From Paenibacillus sp. ACRRX (GTDB taxonomy: Bacteria > Bacillota > Bacilli > Paenibacillales > Paenibacillaceae), in contig NZ_JAKRNK010000002.1 of NCBI RefSeq assembly GCF_022346885.1, forward strand, positions 1,083,075 to 1,147,074: a stretch of 64,000 bases of DNA, written 5' to 3'. Below, in pieces: positions 31,124 through 40,078 of the stretch. The notes beneath the pieces were generated by a model. The model was not told where the DNA came from. It worked only from the letters and a program-made list of their open reading frames with translations, and did no database searches. Made by a program: the position numbers and the translations under genes. Within the stretch, counting starts at the first letter, position 1. Every line of letters begins with the position of its first letter.

Positions 31124-31396
31124 ATGCCAAACATTAAATCCGCTGTTAAACGCGTAAAAACAAATGACAAACGTCGTCTGTTGAACGCTTCTCAAAAATC
31201 CGCACTTCGTACAGCTGTTAAAGCTGCAGACGTAGCTTTGGCTAACAACGAAGTGGAAACTGCTACAGCAGCAGTTGCTTTGGCGTCCAAGAAATTGGAT
31301 AAAGCTGTGACTAAAGGCTTGGTACACAAGAACGCAGCTGCTCGCAAGAAGTCTCGCTTGGCACAAAAATTGAACGCTCTGCAAGCACAAGCTTAA
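31124..31396 (+). CDS. rpsT: 30S ribosomal protein S20
   Basis: A 90-residue basic protein that binds the 5' domain of 16S r[23 protein letters not shown] and the helical tail [16 protein letters not shown] are typical. The start is ATG 31124, with GGAGGTG 8 bases upstream. Encoded divergently from gpr and convergently with holA, as in Bacillus. Confidence 0.98.
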   Translation: MPNIKSAVKRVKTNDKRRLLNASQKSALRTAVKAADVALANNEVETATAAVALASKKLDKAVTKGLVHKNAAARKKSRLAQKLNALQAQA

Positions 31397-31426
31397 GAGC
31401 CTTTCATACTTAGAGCTTAAAGCGTA

Positions 31427-31468
31427 GAAGCCCGAAGGTAAATGCACTTGCGTTTACCTTCGGGCTTC
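31427..31468 (+). terminator. Bidirectional terminator between rpsT and holA
   Basis: Perfect 16-bp stem GAAGCCCGAAGGTAAA (31427-31442) with TTTACCTTCGGGCTTC (31453-31468), followed by TTTTG on the plus strand. The right arm is the coding end of holA: it encodes the last residues EARR and the TAA stop. Confidence 0.92.
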
Positions 31469-32497
31469 TTTTGTGCGTGGCATGTCTGCCGCGATTCTAA
31501 GAATAAGCAGTTCTAAGCCGAGTGTCTTATCCACGCGACCTGACTTCATCTCGTAATCAAGCTCCGCCGCTTCAGCCAGCCATATCGCTAGTGAGGCTGC
31601 GTCATGGCTTCTAGCTTGCTCCGCAGCTACCTTGACAGCATAGGGATGCAGGCCAAGCTGAGAGGCTGCTTGCTGTTGGCTGAAGCTCTGGCCCGTTAAC
31701 TCCTTCACCTGCAGCATCATTCGCAATTGCCGAATAATTAGGGCCAGTATCTTGATCGGCTCCTCCTTTTGCTTCAGCAGCTCGCGGAACATCTGCATCG
31801 CTTGTTCCGGACGACGCTTGATGACATCCTCGACAAGCCGAAATACGTTCTGCTCTGTCGTCTTCGTAATCAACTGCCCAATCGTATCTGCATGTATAGA
31901 CCCTCCAGGCCCTACATATAAGCTTAGCTTCTCAATCTCCGCAGATAAAGTCTGCAATTGGGTTCCCGCGTTGTTCAGTAAAGCTTCAATCCCCTGTGCA
32001 TCTATCTTACTGCCGACGGATTCAACTTGCTTTGCAACCCACTGCATGAGCTCATCCGCACTGAAAGGCTGAAAGGGCAGCACCACACCTGCTGTCTTAG
32101 CTAACTTGACCGTCTTCTTACGTTCATCCAGCTTGTCCGCCTGCACAAGAAACACAACAATGCTGCTCTCAAGCGGAGATGCCATATATGCCAGCAGGCG
32201 ATCCGTACGATGCTCCAGCTTATCCTTGCCGGACGCAAAGATGGAATGGTCCTTTACTAAAATCAGCTTACGCTCAACCAGAAATGGCATCGTCTCCGCT
32301 TCCTCGACTACCGTTTCAATCGCATGCTCCGTAGTATCCATCTTCATAATCGCAAAGTCGCGGTGCTCTTCCGGGATAAGCTTGTCTACTAATAATTGTA
32401 CGAACTCTTGCATGCGGTATTTTTCTGTTCCATATAGCACGTATAAGGAGCGCGATTCTCCTCGCTTGATCTCCTTAACGGCTGTCTTTAAATCCAC
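31454..32497 (-). CDS. holA: DNA polymerase III subunit delta
   Basis: The clamp-loader delta subunit, which opens the sliding clamp. A 347-residue AAA+-like protein without a Walker A site, as expected. Features: YVLYGTEKYRMQEFVQLLVD at the N-terminus and ELLKQKEEPIKILALIIRQ in the C-terminal collar domain. Its last four sense codons and stop form one arm of the terminator shared with rpsT. Confidence 0.93.
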   Translation of the reverse strand: MDLKTAVKEIKRGESRSLYVLYGTEKYRMQEFVQLLVDKLIPEEHRDFAIMKMDTTEHAIETVVEEAETMPFLVERKLILVKDHSIFASGKDKLEHRTDRLLAYMASPLESSIVVFLVQADKLDERKKTVKLAKTAGVVLPFQPFSADELMQWVAKQVESVGSKIDAQGIEALLNNAGTQLQTLSAEIEKLSLYVGPGGSIHADTIGQLITKTTEQNVFRLVEDVIKRRPEQAMQMFRELLKQKEEPIKILALIIRQLRMMLQVKELTGQSFSQQQAASQLGLHPYAVKVAAEQARSHDAASLAIWLAEAAELDYEMKSGRVDKTLGLELLILRIAADMPRTKEARR

Positions 32498-32550
32498 GTT
32501 TAATTCCCCCTAACCTGTCGTTCTTGATCATATCAAACTTCACCCCAAAA

Positions 32551-32590
32551 ACAAAGGGACTGTGCGGCAATTGCCACACAATCCCTTTGT
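32551..32590 (-). terminator. Terminator upstream of holA
   Basis: ACAAAGGGA (32551-32559) pairs with TCCCTTTGT (32582-32590), with inner TGTG/CACA pairing; on the minus strand TTTTTGGGG follows. It would end transcripts from the anti-sigma side before holA. Confidence 0.75.
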
Positions 32591-32612
32591 CCCATACCAT
32601 CTATGATAAACG

Positions 32613-32729
32613 TCAGCGCTTTAACAGGCCTAGGTCCTTAACGCTAACGGTCATACGACGTACGGGAACGCCTTTACTTATTACTTTATATGATACTATA
32701 CGTACGCGGTAAGCAATGTGTGCATACAA
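32613..32729 (-). CDS. Possible small basic protein
   Basis: A 38-codon frame from TTG 32729 (AAGGG seven bases upstream) to TGA 32613, strongly basic (KVISKGVPVRRMTVSVKDLG, ending LLKR). It lies between a regulatory pair and a terminator. Nothing else supports it, and I do not recognise it. It may be chance. Confidence 0.25.
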   Translation of the reverse strand: MYAHIAYRVRIVSYKVISKGVPVRRMTVSVKDLGLLKR

Positions 32730-32795
32730 ATCGGTACCCTTAATTAAAAAAATACGGTTAACACGCTGCCTTGCTTACTCCAGTGAGCCTTGTCT

Positions 32796-34091
32796 CTATC
32801 CACCGCTATTAGCAGAACTTGTTTCTTCTCCGGACTCAGAAGGCGACTGCTTGACCGTATCATCCTGACTGCCGCTCAAGTTAGAATCCGAATGGCTCTG
32901 TTTGTTATTTAACGGGTTAGGCGAGAATAAAACAGGATCCATACTAGCCATCCCGAGATCGGTGATTGCATAAGCAATAAGCTGCTCTTGACCATCATTT
33001 AGCGTGACGAGAATCTGTTTGCTGTCATCAGACCACTGGATGGATACAGGTTTCATTTGTAGTGCTACAGTCTGAATCTCTTTGCTCGTATATGCAGTCT
33101 TGCTGAACAATGATAGCTTGTTGGCTTGCCACTTAACTACATAAAGCTGATCTGGAGAAGCAGCTTCAACTATGTCATCGATCTTAAAAAAGTTCATCGT
33201 GCCAGGAGGTTGATCCACATTGCTCTCAACGGTCCCTTTTTCTTTGTCCTTGTCCTTGTCCCTATCTCCAGGCAAAAGTCCTCGTTCCTGCTCGGGTGAT
33301 TTGTCTTTATTATGTTGAGCGGGCGGTTTACTTGGCTCAGTCACCGGCGCAGTACTCTTCTTTGAAGCATCCGTAGAGGTAGAGGCTGGGATTGGCTCCT
33401 TGCTCACCTTGCCGCGCGACGGATTGTTATCTGACTCAGCAGAACCTCCGGGTACAGACTTAGAATCTGGTGGCGTTGATGGTGTCTGATCTGCTCCCAC
33501 CGACTTCTGACCCTGTGCTGGAAGATCCTTATTCTTATCTTGCCCCTCATCGAATCGGTATGCATGTTCAGATTTTTGCGTGCCCTTCTGCTCTGAAGAC
33601 TGATTATATTGGTCAGACTTCGCCTGATCTTGCAATGCGCTAAAATCAGCGGATTCGCTCGAATTCATATGCTGATAATTGACCATAAAAAGTCCAAACA
33701 CAACCCCTGCTGCGACCACTGCACTTGCCGCACGCCAATTAAAGCGTTTCTTCCATAGCCCTGAGGATGGTCGTGTAGACTTAGGCACCTGTACATTATC
33801 GGACCGTTCTTGTTTGTATAACTCATCTGATGAAGCCAATGCCGCAGCTTGCTGGTCTGAATTTCTTCGATCAATTTCATCTAATTGAGGCAGGATAGAA
33901 TCAACTAGACTATATCTGGGAGTCACCTTAGGCAACATCTCCAAATCATCATGTAACATCGTAAGCCGTTCAAACATCTCGGCACAGGCGGGGCACTGAC
34001 TTATATGTTCTGTCAGCAGGCTATGCTCCAACTCGTCTAGGTCATGATCAAGCTGACGTTGCATAAGTGTCATCACCTCTGAACAGTTCAT
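32796..34091 (-). CDS. Anti-sigma factor with zf-HC2 domain
   Basis: A 431-residue membrane protein expected to hold the sigma factor encoded just upstream. N-terminal zinc anti-sigma motif HxxxCxxC (TEHISQCPACAEMF, His29, Cys33, Cys36), one membrane helix at about residues 120-138 (AASAVVAAGVVFGLFMV), then a long low-complexity charged outside region with Asp/Lys repeats (DRDKDKDKEKG) and a C-terminal beta-type domain (VKWQANKLSLFSKTAYTSKE). The start overlaps the sigma stop by 4 bases. The outside domain may sense the envelope signal. Confidence 0.85.
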   Translation of the reverse strand: MNCSEVMTLMQRQLDHDLDELEHSLLTEHISQCPACAEMFERLTMLHDDLEMLPKVTPRYSLVDSILPQLDEIDRRNSDQQAAALASSDELYKQERSDNVQVPKSTRPSSGLWKKRFNWRAASAVVAAGVVFGLFMVNYQHMNSSESADFSALQDQAKSDQYNQSSEQKGTQKSEHAYRFDEGQDKNKDLPAQGQKSVGADQTPSTPPDSKSVPGGSAESDNNPSRGKVSKEPIPASTSTDASKKSTAPVTEPSKPPAQHNKDKSPEQERGLLPGDRDKDKDKEKGTVESNVDQPPGTMNFFKIDDIVEAASPDQLYVVKWQANKLSLFSKTAYTSKEIQTVALQMKPVSIQWSDDSKQILVTLNDGQEQLIAYAITDLGMASMDPVLFSPNPLNNKQSHSDSNLSGSQDDTVKQSPSESGEETSSANSGG

Positions 34092-34636
34092 CCTCGCACA
34101 CCACCTTTCTCATAATCTTGCAGCATCGTTTGCAGTTGTTGTCGCGCGCGGAATAAATAAGACTTAACCGTGTTAAGCGGTAGATTAAGACTTTCCGCAA
34201 TTTCGTTGTAAGAGAAATCCTGAAGGTACCGCAGAACGACTACAGCTCGATGATGTTCGGGAAGGCGGTCTATCGCTGCACGAATATCTTGTGCGGCGTA
34301 GGCGGACAGCACTTCTTTCTCTACATTGTGTTCCCCGTTAAACACTAAACTATGTTCGTCAATCGAGACAGTCGGCTTCGTACGGCGAAACTTGTCAATC
34401 GCGATATTGGTCACAATACGTTGTACCCATGTCTTAAACTGCGCTTTCTCTTCATAGGAATTGATCTTGGTATAAATCCGAATTAATGCTTCCTGGGACG
34501 CGTCCATTGCATCTTGTTCGTTGTGCAGCAAATAATATGCTGTACGGTAAACATATGGTTCTATTTCTCGCAAAAGGGTTATAAGAGCTTCTCGATCTCC
34601 TGATTGAGCAGATCGGATAAGTTCAGGCTCTACCAC
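34088..34636 (-). CDS. ECF-type sigma-70 family factor
   Basis: A 182-residue sigma factor with region 2 (DAMDASQEALIRIYTKINSY, FKTWVQRIVTNIAIDKFRR) and region 4 (LPEHHRAVVVLRYLQDFSYN, LNLPLNTVKSYLFRARQQL), without regions 1 and 3. The start is GTG 34636, because AGGGGG lies 6 bases upstream; the longest frame goes to 34702. Coupled to its membrane anti-sigma factor. It resembles SigW/SigV types, but the regulon cannot be told. Confidence 0.9.
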   Translation of the reverse strand: MVEPELIRSAQSGDREALITLLREIEPYVYRTAYYLLHNEQDAMDASQEALIRIYTKINSYEEKAQFKTWVQRIVTNIAIDKFRRTKPTVSIDEHSLVFNGEHNVEKEVLSAYAAQDIRAAIDRLPEHHRAVVVLRYLQDFSYNEIAESLNLPLNTVKSYLFRARQQLQTMLQDYEKGGVRG

Positions 34637-34747
34637 TAGGATCCCCCTCTCTTGCATATCCATTGACGCATCAATAGCGAAAATGGTTGCAGAGCGTATC
34701 AATTTTTTTAATTTTATGGGCTGCTCGTGTAGAGAGCACCGCTAATA

Positions 34748-34771
34748 AGCTTAAGGAATATGCCTTAAGCT
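34748..34771. repeat. Perfect inverted repeat upstream of the sigma gene
   Basis: AGCTTAAGG and CCTTAAGCT separated by 6 bases, between the comEC stop and the sigma start. There is no T tract, so it is more likely a protein-binding site or mRNA hairpin than a terminator. Confidence 0.5.
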
Positions 34772-34887
34772 ACCAGCATAGCAAACAATGTAAATATTGT
34801 CAGTGGCGATTGTTAAGAAAAAATATGTATACTTGCACAAGCAAAAACTTATGGGAACGGACACATCATAATATGATTGACAGCGTT

Positions 34888-37476
34888 CTACTGTGCAATC
34901 CTATCACGTTTCACTCGAACCTTCAAACCTTGATCCGTCATAACGACTTGCACTTCACCCTGAAGATCCGTTCGATAAATGCTGCTGCCAGCCTCCTGCA
35001 AAGTACGCAGTACTTGATCATGCGGATGACCATATCGATTGTTTCGACCTGCGGAAATCACCCCCGCTTTAGGTCGCCAATAACTTACCCAATCCTCAGA
35101 GGTCGAGGTCTTGCTGCCATGATGAGCCACCTTCAGCATATCCAATCTTTCTCTCGCAGATGCCATCCCCTTTCCAGCAGATCTCCATTCATCCAACATA
35201 TCCAGCTCCCCTTTTGCGCCGATATCTCCTGTTAACAGCAATGTAGCCTTTTGTTCTCCACTCATCATCGATAACAGCATAACAAGTGAAGCATCATTTT
35301 GATCATCCAACAAGGCTATTCCGTTATTCAAGTCCTGAATCGGATATAGTACATCAAGCCGTGTCTCATCGTCCAATACCCACTGATCGCCTGCCCTCCA
35401 TGAGACAACCGGAATGTGGCGATTATGCGCCAGATGATACAGCTGTTCCATAGTAGATGAACGCTTCCAAGTCCCGTTCATGATCAATCGATCTACAGGC
35501 ACATGCTCCAATACTGCATGTAATCCCCCTGCATGATCCGTATCACCATGTGTCAGTATTACGGCATCCAGATGTCGTATGCCCCGCTGTTTCAGTAAAG
35601 GTACTAACCTGCTTTTGCCCACTTCATAGGGCTTGCGGCGCTGCTTCCACTGCTCGCCAGGCTTGGCAAATGAGATCGTTCCCCCACCATCCACCAATAC
35701 GTTGCTTCCTCCCGCCGTACGAATTAGGATACTGTCCCCTTGTCCTATATCAATAAAAGATATCGTCGTACTTTCAGGCTGACCAACATGATACCCATGA
35801 ATCCATAAGAGGACAAAAGCACATAGCACTACATTGAACCTTATCCATATAGGACGGTCAGCGCTGCGAGGGATAGTGTGAAATCCCTCTAATGGCACAG
35901 TATCATCTACTTGGTGGCGAAATGCTCTTTCTGCACGATTCGCTGCAAGCTGGTGCATAGCCTTAAGCATGAACAGCAGGCATATGTAATACACGGCGAT
36001 CCACCATACAGGCGGCCGCGGCCAGATCATAATCGCACCTTCAATATCAGCTACTATTTTGACCATACCAAAAGTCCATTGATTGAACTGGCTTAGCAGC
36101 CAAACGAATGGCTGAGCGATCGTATCCGAAATAGCAGCAATAACTAGGGTAAGTGTTCCTAATGGCAGCACAATCAAACTAATAAAAGGGACAAATAAAA
36201 AGTTAGCAAAAAGCGATAATAGCGACACTTGATTAAAATAGTATACTGTTAACGGAAACGACATCAATTGTGCCACTACAGTGACTGTTAATGAAGAGCG
36301 CAGCCATACTGGCCACGATACAGGCAGCACCTTCATTACAGGTGGGACTCCTATTATTAATCCAGCCGTGACTGCGTAGGAGAGCTGAAAGCTAACGTTA
36401 AGCGCATAATACGGCTCCCACCAGAGCATGAGGAGCAAAGAAATGCACAGCAGATGTAGGCCGTCCCTCATCCAGCCTTGTCTGATCCCGATCAAAGCCA
36501 ACATTGACATTAATCCTGCGCGGATAACAGACGGTGAAGCCCCTGTAAATAGTACATATGCGGGAATAAGCATAATCACAACCGTTAATGAGCGCTCTTT
36601 AGTCAATCGCATACGTTTTAGCAGCAGCATACATGTCCCTACAAATACAGCCACATGCAGTCCAGAGATGGCCAAAATATGGGTCAGTCCCAACTGTGCA
36701 AAGGACTGCTCAATATCCACATCAAGATCACTTCTAAGTCCTAGCACTAATCCTTGCATATATGTACTTTGATCGTTTGGAAGCATTCGATCATACAAAG
36801 ATGCGCCATATTTTCTTAATTCCTCCACTTTCCCTTTAGCCGCATCTATGCTCCATAATTGAATCTTTCGAATAACCTGAACACTTGATACTCCTTTCCC
36901 CTGAAATAGCCAATATATATGCTCATTTTTTAAGTACTGCCGATAATTAAACGCTCCAAAGTTATCCGCTTCACCAGGCCTCATTAGTTGCCCTGTTATT
37001 TTAATGTACTCGGCTTGTCTCCATTGCTGCGCCTGTTGGATCTCCTGTTCCTGCTTTAATAAAAGCGTAACCAATATCCATTCTGAATCCAGATTTATCT
37101 CTGGTTCCTGGTCCGGCAGCCATTTGTCCGCTCTTAGACGAAATTGGATTTTGTCGCCATCACGTTCAATTGGGGATCCAATAACCCCATACAAGGCACC
37201 TGAAATGTGTTCCCCTGGTAAGAGCTCTCGCTCGATCGGAATGGATGTAATCTGCTGCGTATCATACCAAATAAAACTGACCAGCGCTGCTATCAGTGCA
37301 AGTGCGTAAACGGATGCATATGAAAGACGAAGCAAACGCAGCTTTACCATCACGGGTATACAAAGGATCAGTCCGGCTATAGCTATCGCTGCTTGCTGAA
37401 CAGGAAGAGCAGCAGCGAGATGGATCCCAAGCACCCAACAGCAAGCAAAGATGACAATAGGTCTTTGCATGAACAT
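34888..37476 (-). CDS. comEC: DNA internalization competence protein ComEC/Rec2
   Basis: The membrane channel for single-stranded DNA uptake in transformation. 862 residues: N-terminal membrane and OB-like region, the Competence domain (LGLTHILAISGLHVAVFVG), about 10 membrane segments, and a C-terminal metallo-beta-lactamase domain (DAVILTHGDTDHAGGLHAVL, KVAHHGSKTSTSEDWV), thought to degrade the second strand. Full length. Preceded by a terminator-like hairpin that separates it from comEB. Confidence 0.96.
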   Translation of the reverse strand: MFMQRPIVIFACCWVLGIHLAAALPVQQAAIAIAGLILCIPVMVKLRLLRLSYASVYALALIAALVSFIWYDTQQITSIPIERELLPGEHISGALYGVIGSPIERDGDKIQFRLRADKWLPDQEPEINLDSEWILVTLLLKQEQEIQQAQQWRQAEYIKITGQLMRPGEADNFGAFNYRQYLKNEHIYWLFQGKGVSSVQVIRKIQLWSIDAAKGKVEELRKYGASLYDRMLPNDQSTYMQGLVLGLRSDLDVDIEQSFAQLGLTHILAISGLHVAVFVGTCMLLLKRMRLTKERSLTVVIMLIPAYVLFTGASPSVIRAGLMSMLALIGIRQGWMRDGLHLLCISLLLMLWWEPYYALNVSFQLSYAVTAGLIIGVPPVMKVLPVSWPVWLRSSLTVTVVAQLMSFPLTVYYFNQVSLLSLFANFLFVPFISLIVLPLGTLTLVIAAISDTIAQPFVWLLSQFNQWTFGMVKIVADIEGAIMIWPRPPVWWIAVYYICLLFMLKAMHQLAANRAERAFRHQVDDTVPLEGFHTIPRSADRPIWIRFNVVLCAFVLLWIHGYHVGQPESTTISFIDIGQGDSILIRTAGGSNVLVDGGGTISFAKPGEQWKQRRKPYEVGKSRLVPLLKQRGIRHLDAVILTHGDTDHAGGLHAVLEHVPVDRLIMNGTWKRSSTMEQLYHLAHNRHIPVVSWRAGDQWVLDDETRLDVLYPIQDLNNGIALLDDQNDASLVMLLSMMSGEQKATLLLTGDIGAKGELDMLDEWRSAGKGMASARERLDMLKVAHHGSKTSTSEDWVSYWRPKAGVISAGRNNRYGHPHDQVLRTLQEAGSSIYRTDLQGEVQVVMTDQGLKVRVKRDRIAQ

Positions 37477-37502
37477 AAACGTTCACTCCTTCCAACACAA
37501 AA

Positions 37503-37557
37503 AACCTTCACACGAATGAACATGAGCAAATTTGCTCATATTATTCGCATGAAGGTT
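37503..37557 (-). terminator. Hairpin/terminator between comEB and comEC
   Basis: Long stem: AACCTTCA (37503-37510) pairs with TGAAGGTT (37550-37557), and the pairing continues inward through CGAAT and the ATGAGCAAA/TTTGCTCAT arms. On the minus strand it is followed by TTTTTTG, 20 bases before the comEC start. It may attenuate comEC. Confidence 0.75.
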
Positions 37558-37582
37558 CTTCCTTCTTCGTTATACCACAATA

Positions 37583-38104
37583 TTAATTAATCGTATCCAT
37601 GATTGTCTCCTGCGGGGGCTGATAATGGTCCAACTGTCGGAATATGATCCCTTTCTGCTGCATCATAAGAGATACTTTGTCGGTATCCTTCGGGTATAGA
37701 CGATGGTAGACAACTTCTACTACCCCACTGTTCGCAAGCATATTCGCGCATGTCCAGCAGGGCTGGTCCGTCACATAGACAGTTGATCCCTCCCGATCCG
37801 TCCGATCCGTAAACAACAGCAAGTTCTGCTCGGCGTGAATAGTGCGAATGCAGCGCTGCTTTTTCACCATCTCTTCCGTCCCATCAGGAAGCATCACAAC
37901 TTCCAACTGCTCAGCAATCATGCAGCCAGCCTCGCTGCAATCAGGCACTCCCATAGGCGCACCGTTGTATGCAGTACCAAGCAGCTTCTTCCCTTGTACA
38001 AGTACAGCGCCCACATGCCTTCGCGGACATTGGGAGCGAGTCGATACCATATAAGCAATATCCATAAAATAGGTGTCCCAGTCTTTTCTTATCGTTGATG
38101 TCAT
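37583..38104 (-). CDS. comEB: ComEB, dCMP deaminase family
   Basis: A 173-residue zinc-dependent cytidine/deoxycytidylate deaminase-like protein of the late competence operon. The zinc site is IRTIHAEQNLLLF (His, Glu) and QPCWTCANMLAN (two Cys). In B. subtilis comEB is linked to localisation of the DNA-uptake machinery. Order comEA-comEB-comEC is kept. Confidence 0.93.
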   Translation of the reverse strand: MTSTIRKDWDTYFMDIAYMVSTRSQCPRRHVGAVLVQGKKLLGTAYNGAPMGVPDCSEAGCMIAEQLEVVMLPDGTEEMVKKQRCIRTIHAEQNLLLFTDRTDREGSTVYVTDQPCWTCANMLANSGVVEVVYHRLYPKDTDKVSLMMQQKGIIFRQLDHYQPPQETIMDTIN

Positions 38105-38252
38105 GTTCGCGAAACCCCTGTCTCGTTAATCGTTATCATTTATCATACACAGCAATTAAATGCCCTGCCTCCGCAAAATAAAAGACAATACAGCATATTG
38201 ATATGTCTATTGTAAGCAGACCGCCACAACTGCGCAACTGCAGAGATCACAT

Positions 38253-38984
38253 TCATGGTTGAATAGAGACGTGGCCTTTAATCTTTGCATACAGCTTGGA
38301 CCCAATACCTTTAACCTTCAGCAGATCCTTCTCTGCCTTAAACATGCCATGTTTCTCGCGATAGGCGATAATTGCCTTTGCCTTGGAGGGTCCAATCCCC
38401 GGAAGGCTTGTGAGCTCCTGTTCGCTGGCGCTATTAATATGAATCATGCCTTCATCTGTACGAGTTGTCTGCTTGGACATGACGGCAGAAGTCGTGTCAG
38501 ATACAATATTTGTTCGAGTCTCTGGCTGAGGTACAGCAGTACGGTTAGGAGTTGAAATGTCGACTGGAGCTGTAGCGGGATGTGGCACACCTTGGGTGGA
38601 TGGGGTCATTAGGCCGGAACCGACTACTGCCTCTTTATTTTGCACGGGATGCAATGAAGCAGGTGAATCCTCACCTAGCTGGTGTCCCCCTGGCTGCTGA
38701 AATGCTCCAGCGTCAATGCTAGTGGGCTTGCCGTTATTAGATATCGGAACAGACTGCTTTGGGATAACACTTTTGCCGCTTTCTTCGCTGCCATTTTCCT
38801 CATTTAATAGCTGTTGAACTTGATTGTCCACATACCGCCAAGTGCTATCATCCTGTTCCGACTGCACCGGCAGCCACATAAGTGCAAATAACACCATACC
38901 CGCTGCTGCAAATATAGACACTACAGTCCATGATCCCAGCCACGTACGTGTGCCTGATTGGTTATACTCTTTTCTTTTCATCAT
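38253..38984 (-). CDS. comEA: ComEA-type DNA receptor, helix-hairpin-helix protein
   Basis: ComEA binds incoming double-stranded DNA at the outer face of the membrane. 243 residues: one membrane helix (VVSIFAAAGMVLFALMWL), a long Pro/Ser/Thr/Gln-rich linker (about residues 40-175), and the C-terminal tandem helix-hairpin-helix (INSASEQELTSLPGIGPSKA, LLKVKGIGSKLYAKIKGH). The SLBB domain normally between helix and HhH is not visible. First gene of the com operon. Confidence 0.9.
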   Translation of the reverse strand: MMKRKEYNQSGTRTWLGSWTVVSIFAAAGMVLFALMWLPVQSEQDDSTWRYVDNQVQQLLNEENGSEESGKSVIPKQSVPISNNGKPTSIDAGAFQQPGGHQLGEDSPASLHPVQNKEAVVGSGLMTPSTQGVPHPATAPVDISTPNRTAVPQPETRTNIVSDTTSAVMSKQTTRTDEGMIHINSASEQELTSLPGIGPSKAKAIIAYREKHGMFKAEKDLLKVKGIGSKLYAKIKGHVSIQP

Positions 38985-39028
38985 AAACGCCCCTTGTCAC
39001 GTAATCGTGAATCGATACCTTCGTCCAA

Positions 39029-39056
39029 ATATGTGGCCCTATACAAGGGCACATAT
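39029..39056. repeat. Inverted repeat in the comEA-comER intergenic region
   Basis: ATATGTGGCCCT and AGGGCACATAT pair with one bulged G over a 5-base loop, between two divergent com genes. No T tract follows. It may be a regulator site; no ComK-type AT boxes were recognised. Confidence 0.45.
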
Positions 39057-39226
39057 GACTGACCCTACAGCGCAAGCTGTAATAAGGTCAAGCCGTGTCA
39101 ACATATAGTAGGTTAACATGGAGAAGATACCGGGAACGCTCCCTATCATATCTCCGAAAATTCAATTAAAACGACAGCAACACCGAACAACAAGCAGATC
39201 GTCATTCATAAAAGGAGGGAATAGCC

Positions 39227-40078
39227 GTGAAGGTCGGATTTATAGGTACGGGAAGCATGGGCACTATCCTCATTGAATCGCTAATCCAATCCGGGGCGCT
39301 GGAGCCTGATCAGGTAGTAGCTACCAACCGTACATTCAACAAAGCGCAACGGCTTGCCTCGCAATACCCCGGTCTTCATGCGGTTGCATCGATTGAAGAA
39401 ACGGTTAAAGCGAGCAGCATCGTCTTTCTGTGCGTAAAACCTCTGGAGTACAAAACAGTTATCGAGGAAATATCGGCGTACGATCGCGCTGATCTTATTC
39501 TCGTATCGATAACAAGTCCCGTCCTCATCAATCACTTGGAACGCCAATTAACGTGCAAAATAGCTAAAATCATCCCTAGTATTACTAATTATGTATGGAG
39601 CGGTGCATCTATATGTATTTATGGAAGCCGGATTCAGACAGAGGATCGACTGCTGCTCGAGCAGCTTATGATGTCGATAAGCAGGCCTATTCAGATAGAG
39701 GAGCAATATACACGGATCACCAGTGACATATCAAGCTGTGGTCCAGCATTTATTGCTTTCTTCATGCAAAAATGGATAGATGAAGCGGTGCTAGAAACAG
39801 GTATAAACCGCGATGAAGCTGCGAGACTAGCCTCCGAGATGTTAATCGGCACAGGGAAACTGTTAACGGAAGGCGGACTATCGCTTGAACAACTTCAGCA
39901 GCGCGTAGCCGTCCCCGGCGGGATTACCGCCGAGGCGCTGCGCTTGCTTAATGAGAAGCTGGATGGTGTATTCCAGCAATTAATTCATGTTACCCACGCC
40001 AAATATGAAGAAGATCTGGATAAAGTATCCACCCTATTCGGTAGCATTGAGGTTAATCTTAACCGACCACAATATTAA
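39227..40078 (+). CDS. comER: ComER, pyrroline-5-carboxylate reductase-like late competence protein
   Basis: A 283-residue Rossmann-fold protein of the ProC family ([20 protein letters not shown] at the N-terminus, [18 protein letters not shown] in the C-terminal domain). In B. subtilis comER is divergent from comEA and linked to sporulation entry rather than proline synthesis. GTG start at 39227 with AAGGAGGG upstream. Its last 20 bases overlap the 3' end of leuS on the other strand. Confidence 0.88.
   Translation: MKVGFIGTGSMGTILIESLIQSGALEPDQVVATNRTFNKAQRLASQYPGLHAVASIEETVKASSIVFLCVKPLEYKTVIEEISAYDRADLILVSITSPVLINHLERQLTCKIAKIIPSITNYVWSGASICIYGSRIQTEDRLLLEQLMMSISRPIQIEEQYTRITSDISSCGPAFIAFFMQKWIDEAVLETGINRDEAARLASEMLIGTGKLLTEGGLSLEQLQQRVAVPGGITAEALRLLNEKLDGVFQQLIHVTHAKYEEDLDKVSTLFGSIEVNLNRPQY

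Noticed and set aside
34665..34689. ECF autoregulatory promoter (AACC and CGTC) before the sigma gene
   Set aside because: The spacer is 17 bases after AACC, longer than the usual AAC-N16-CGT arrangement; too weak to list.
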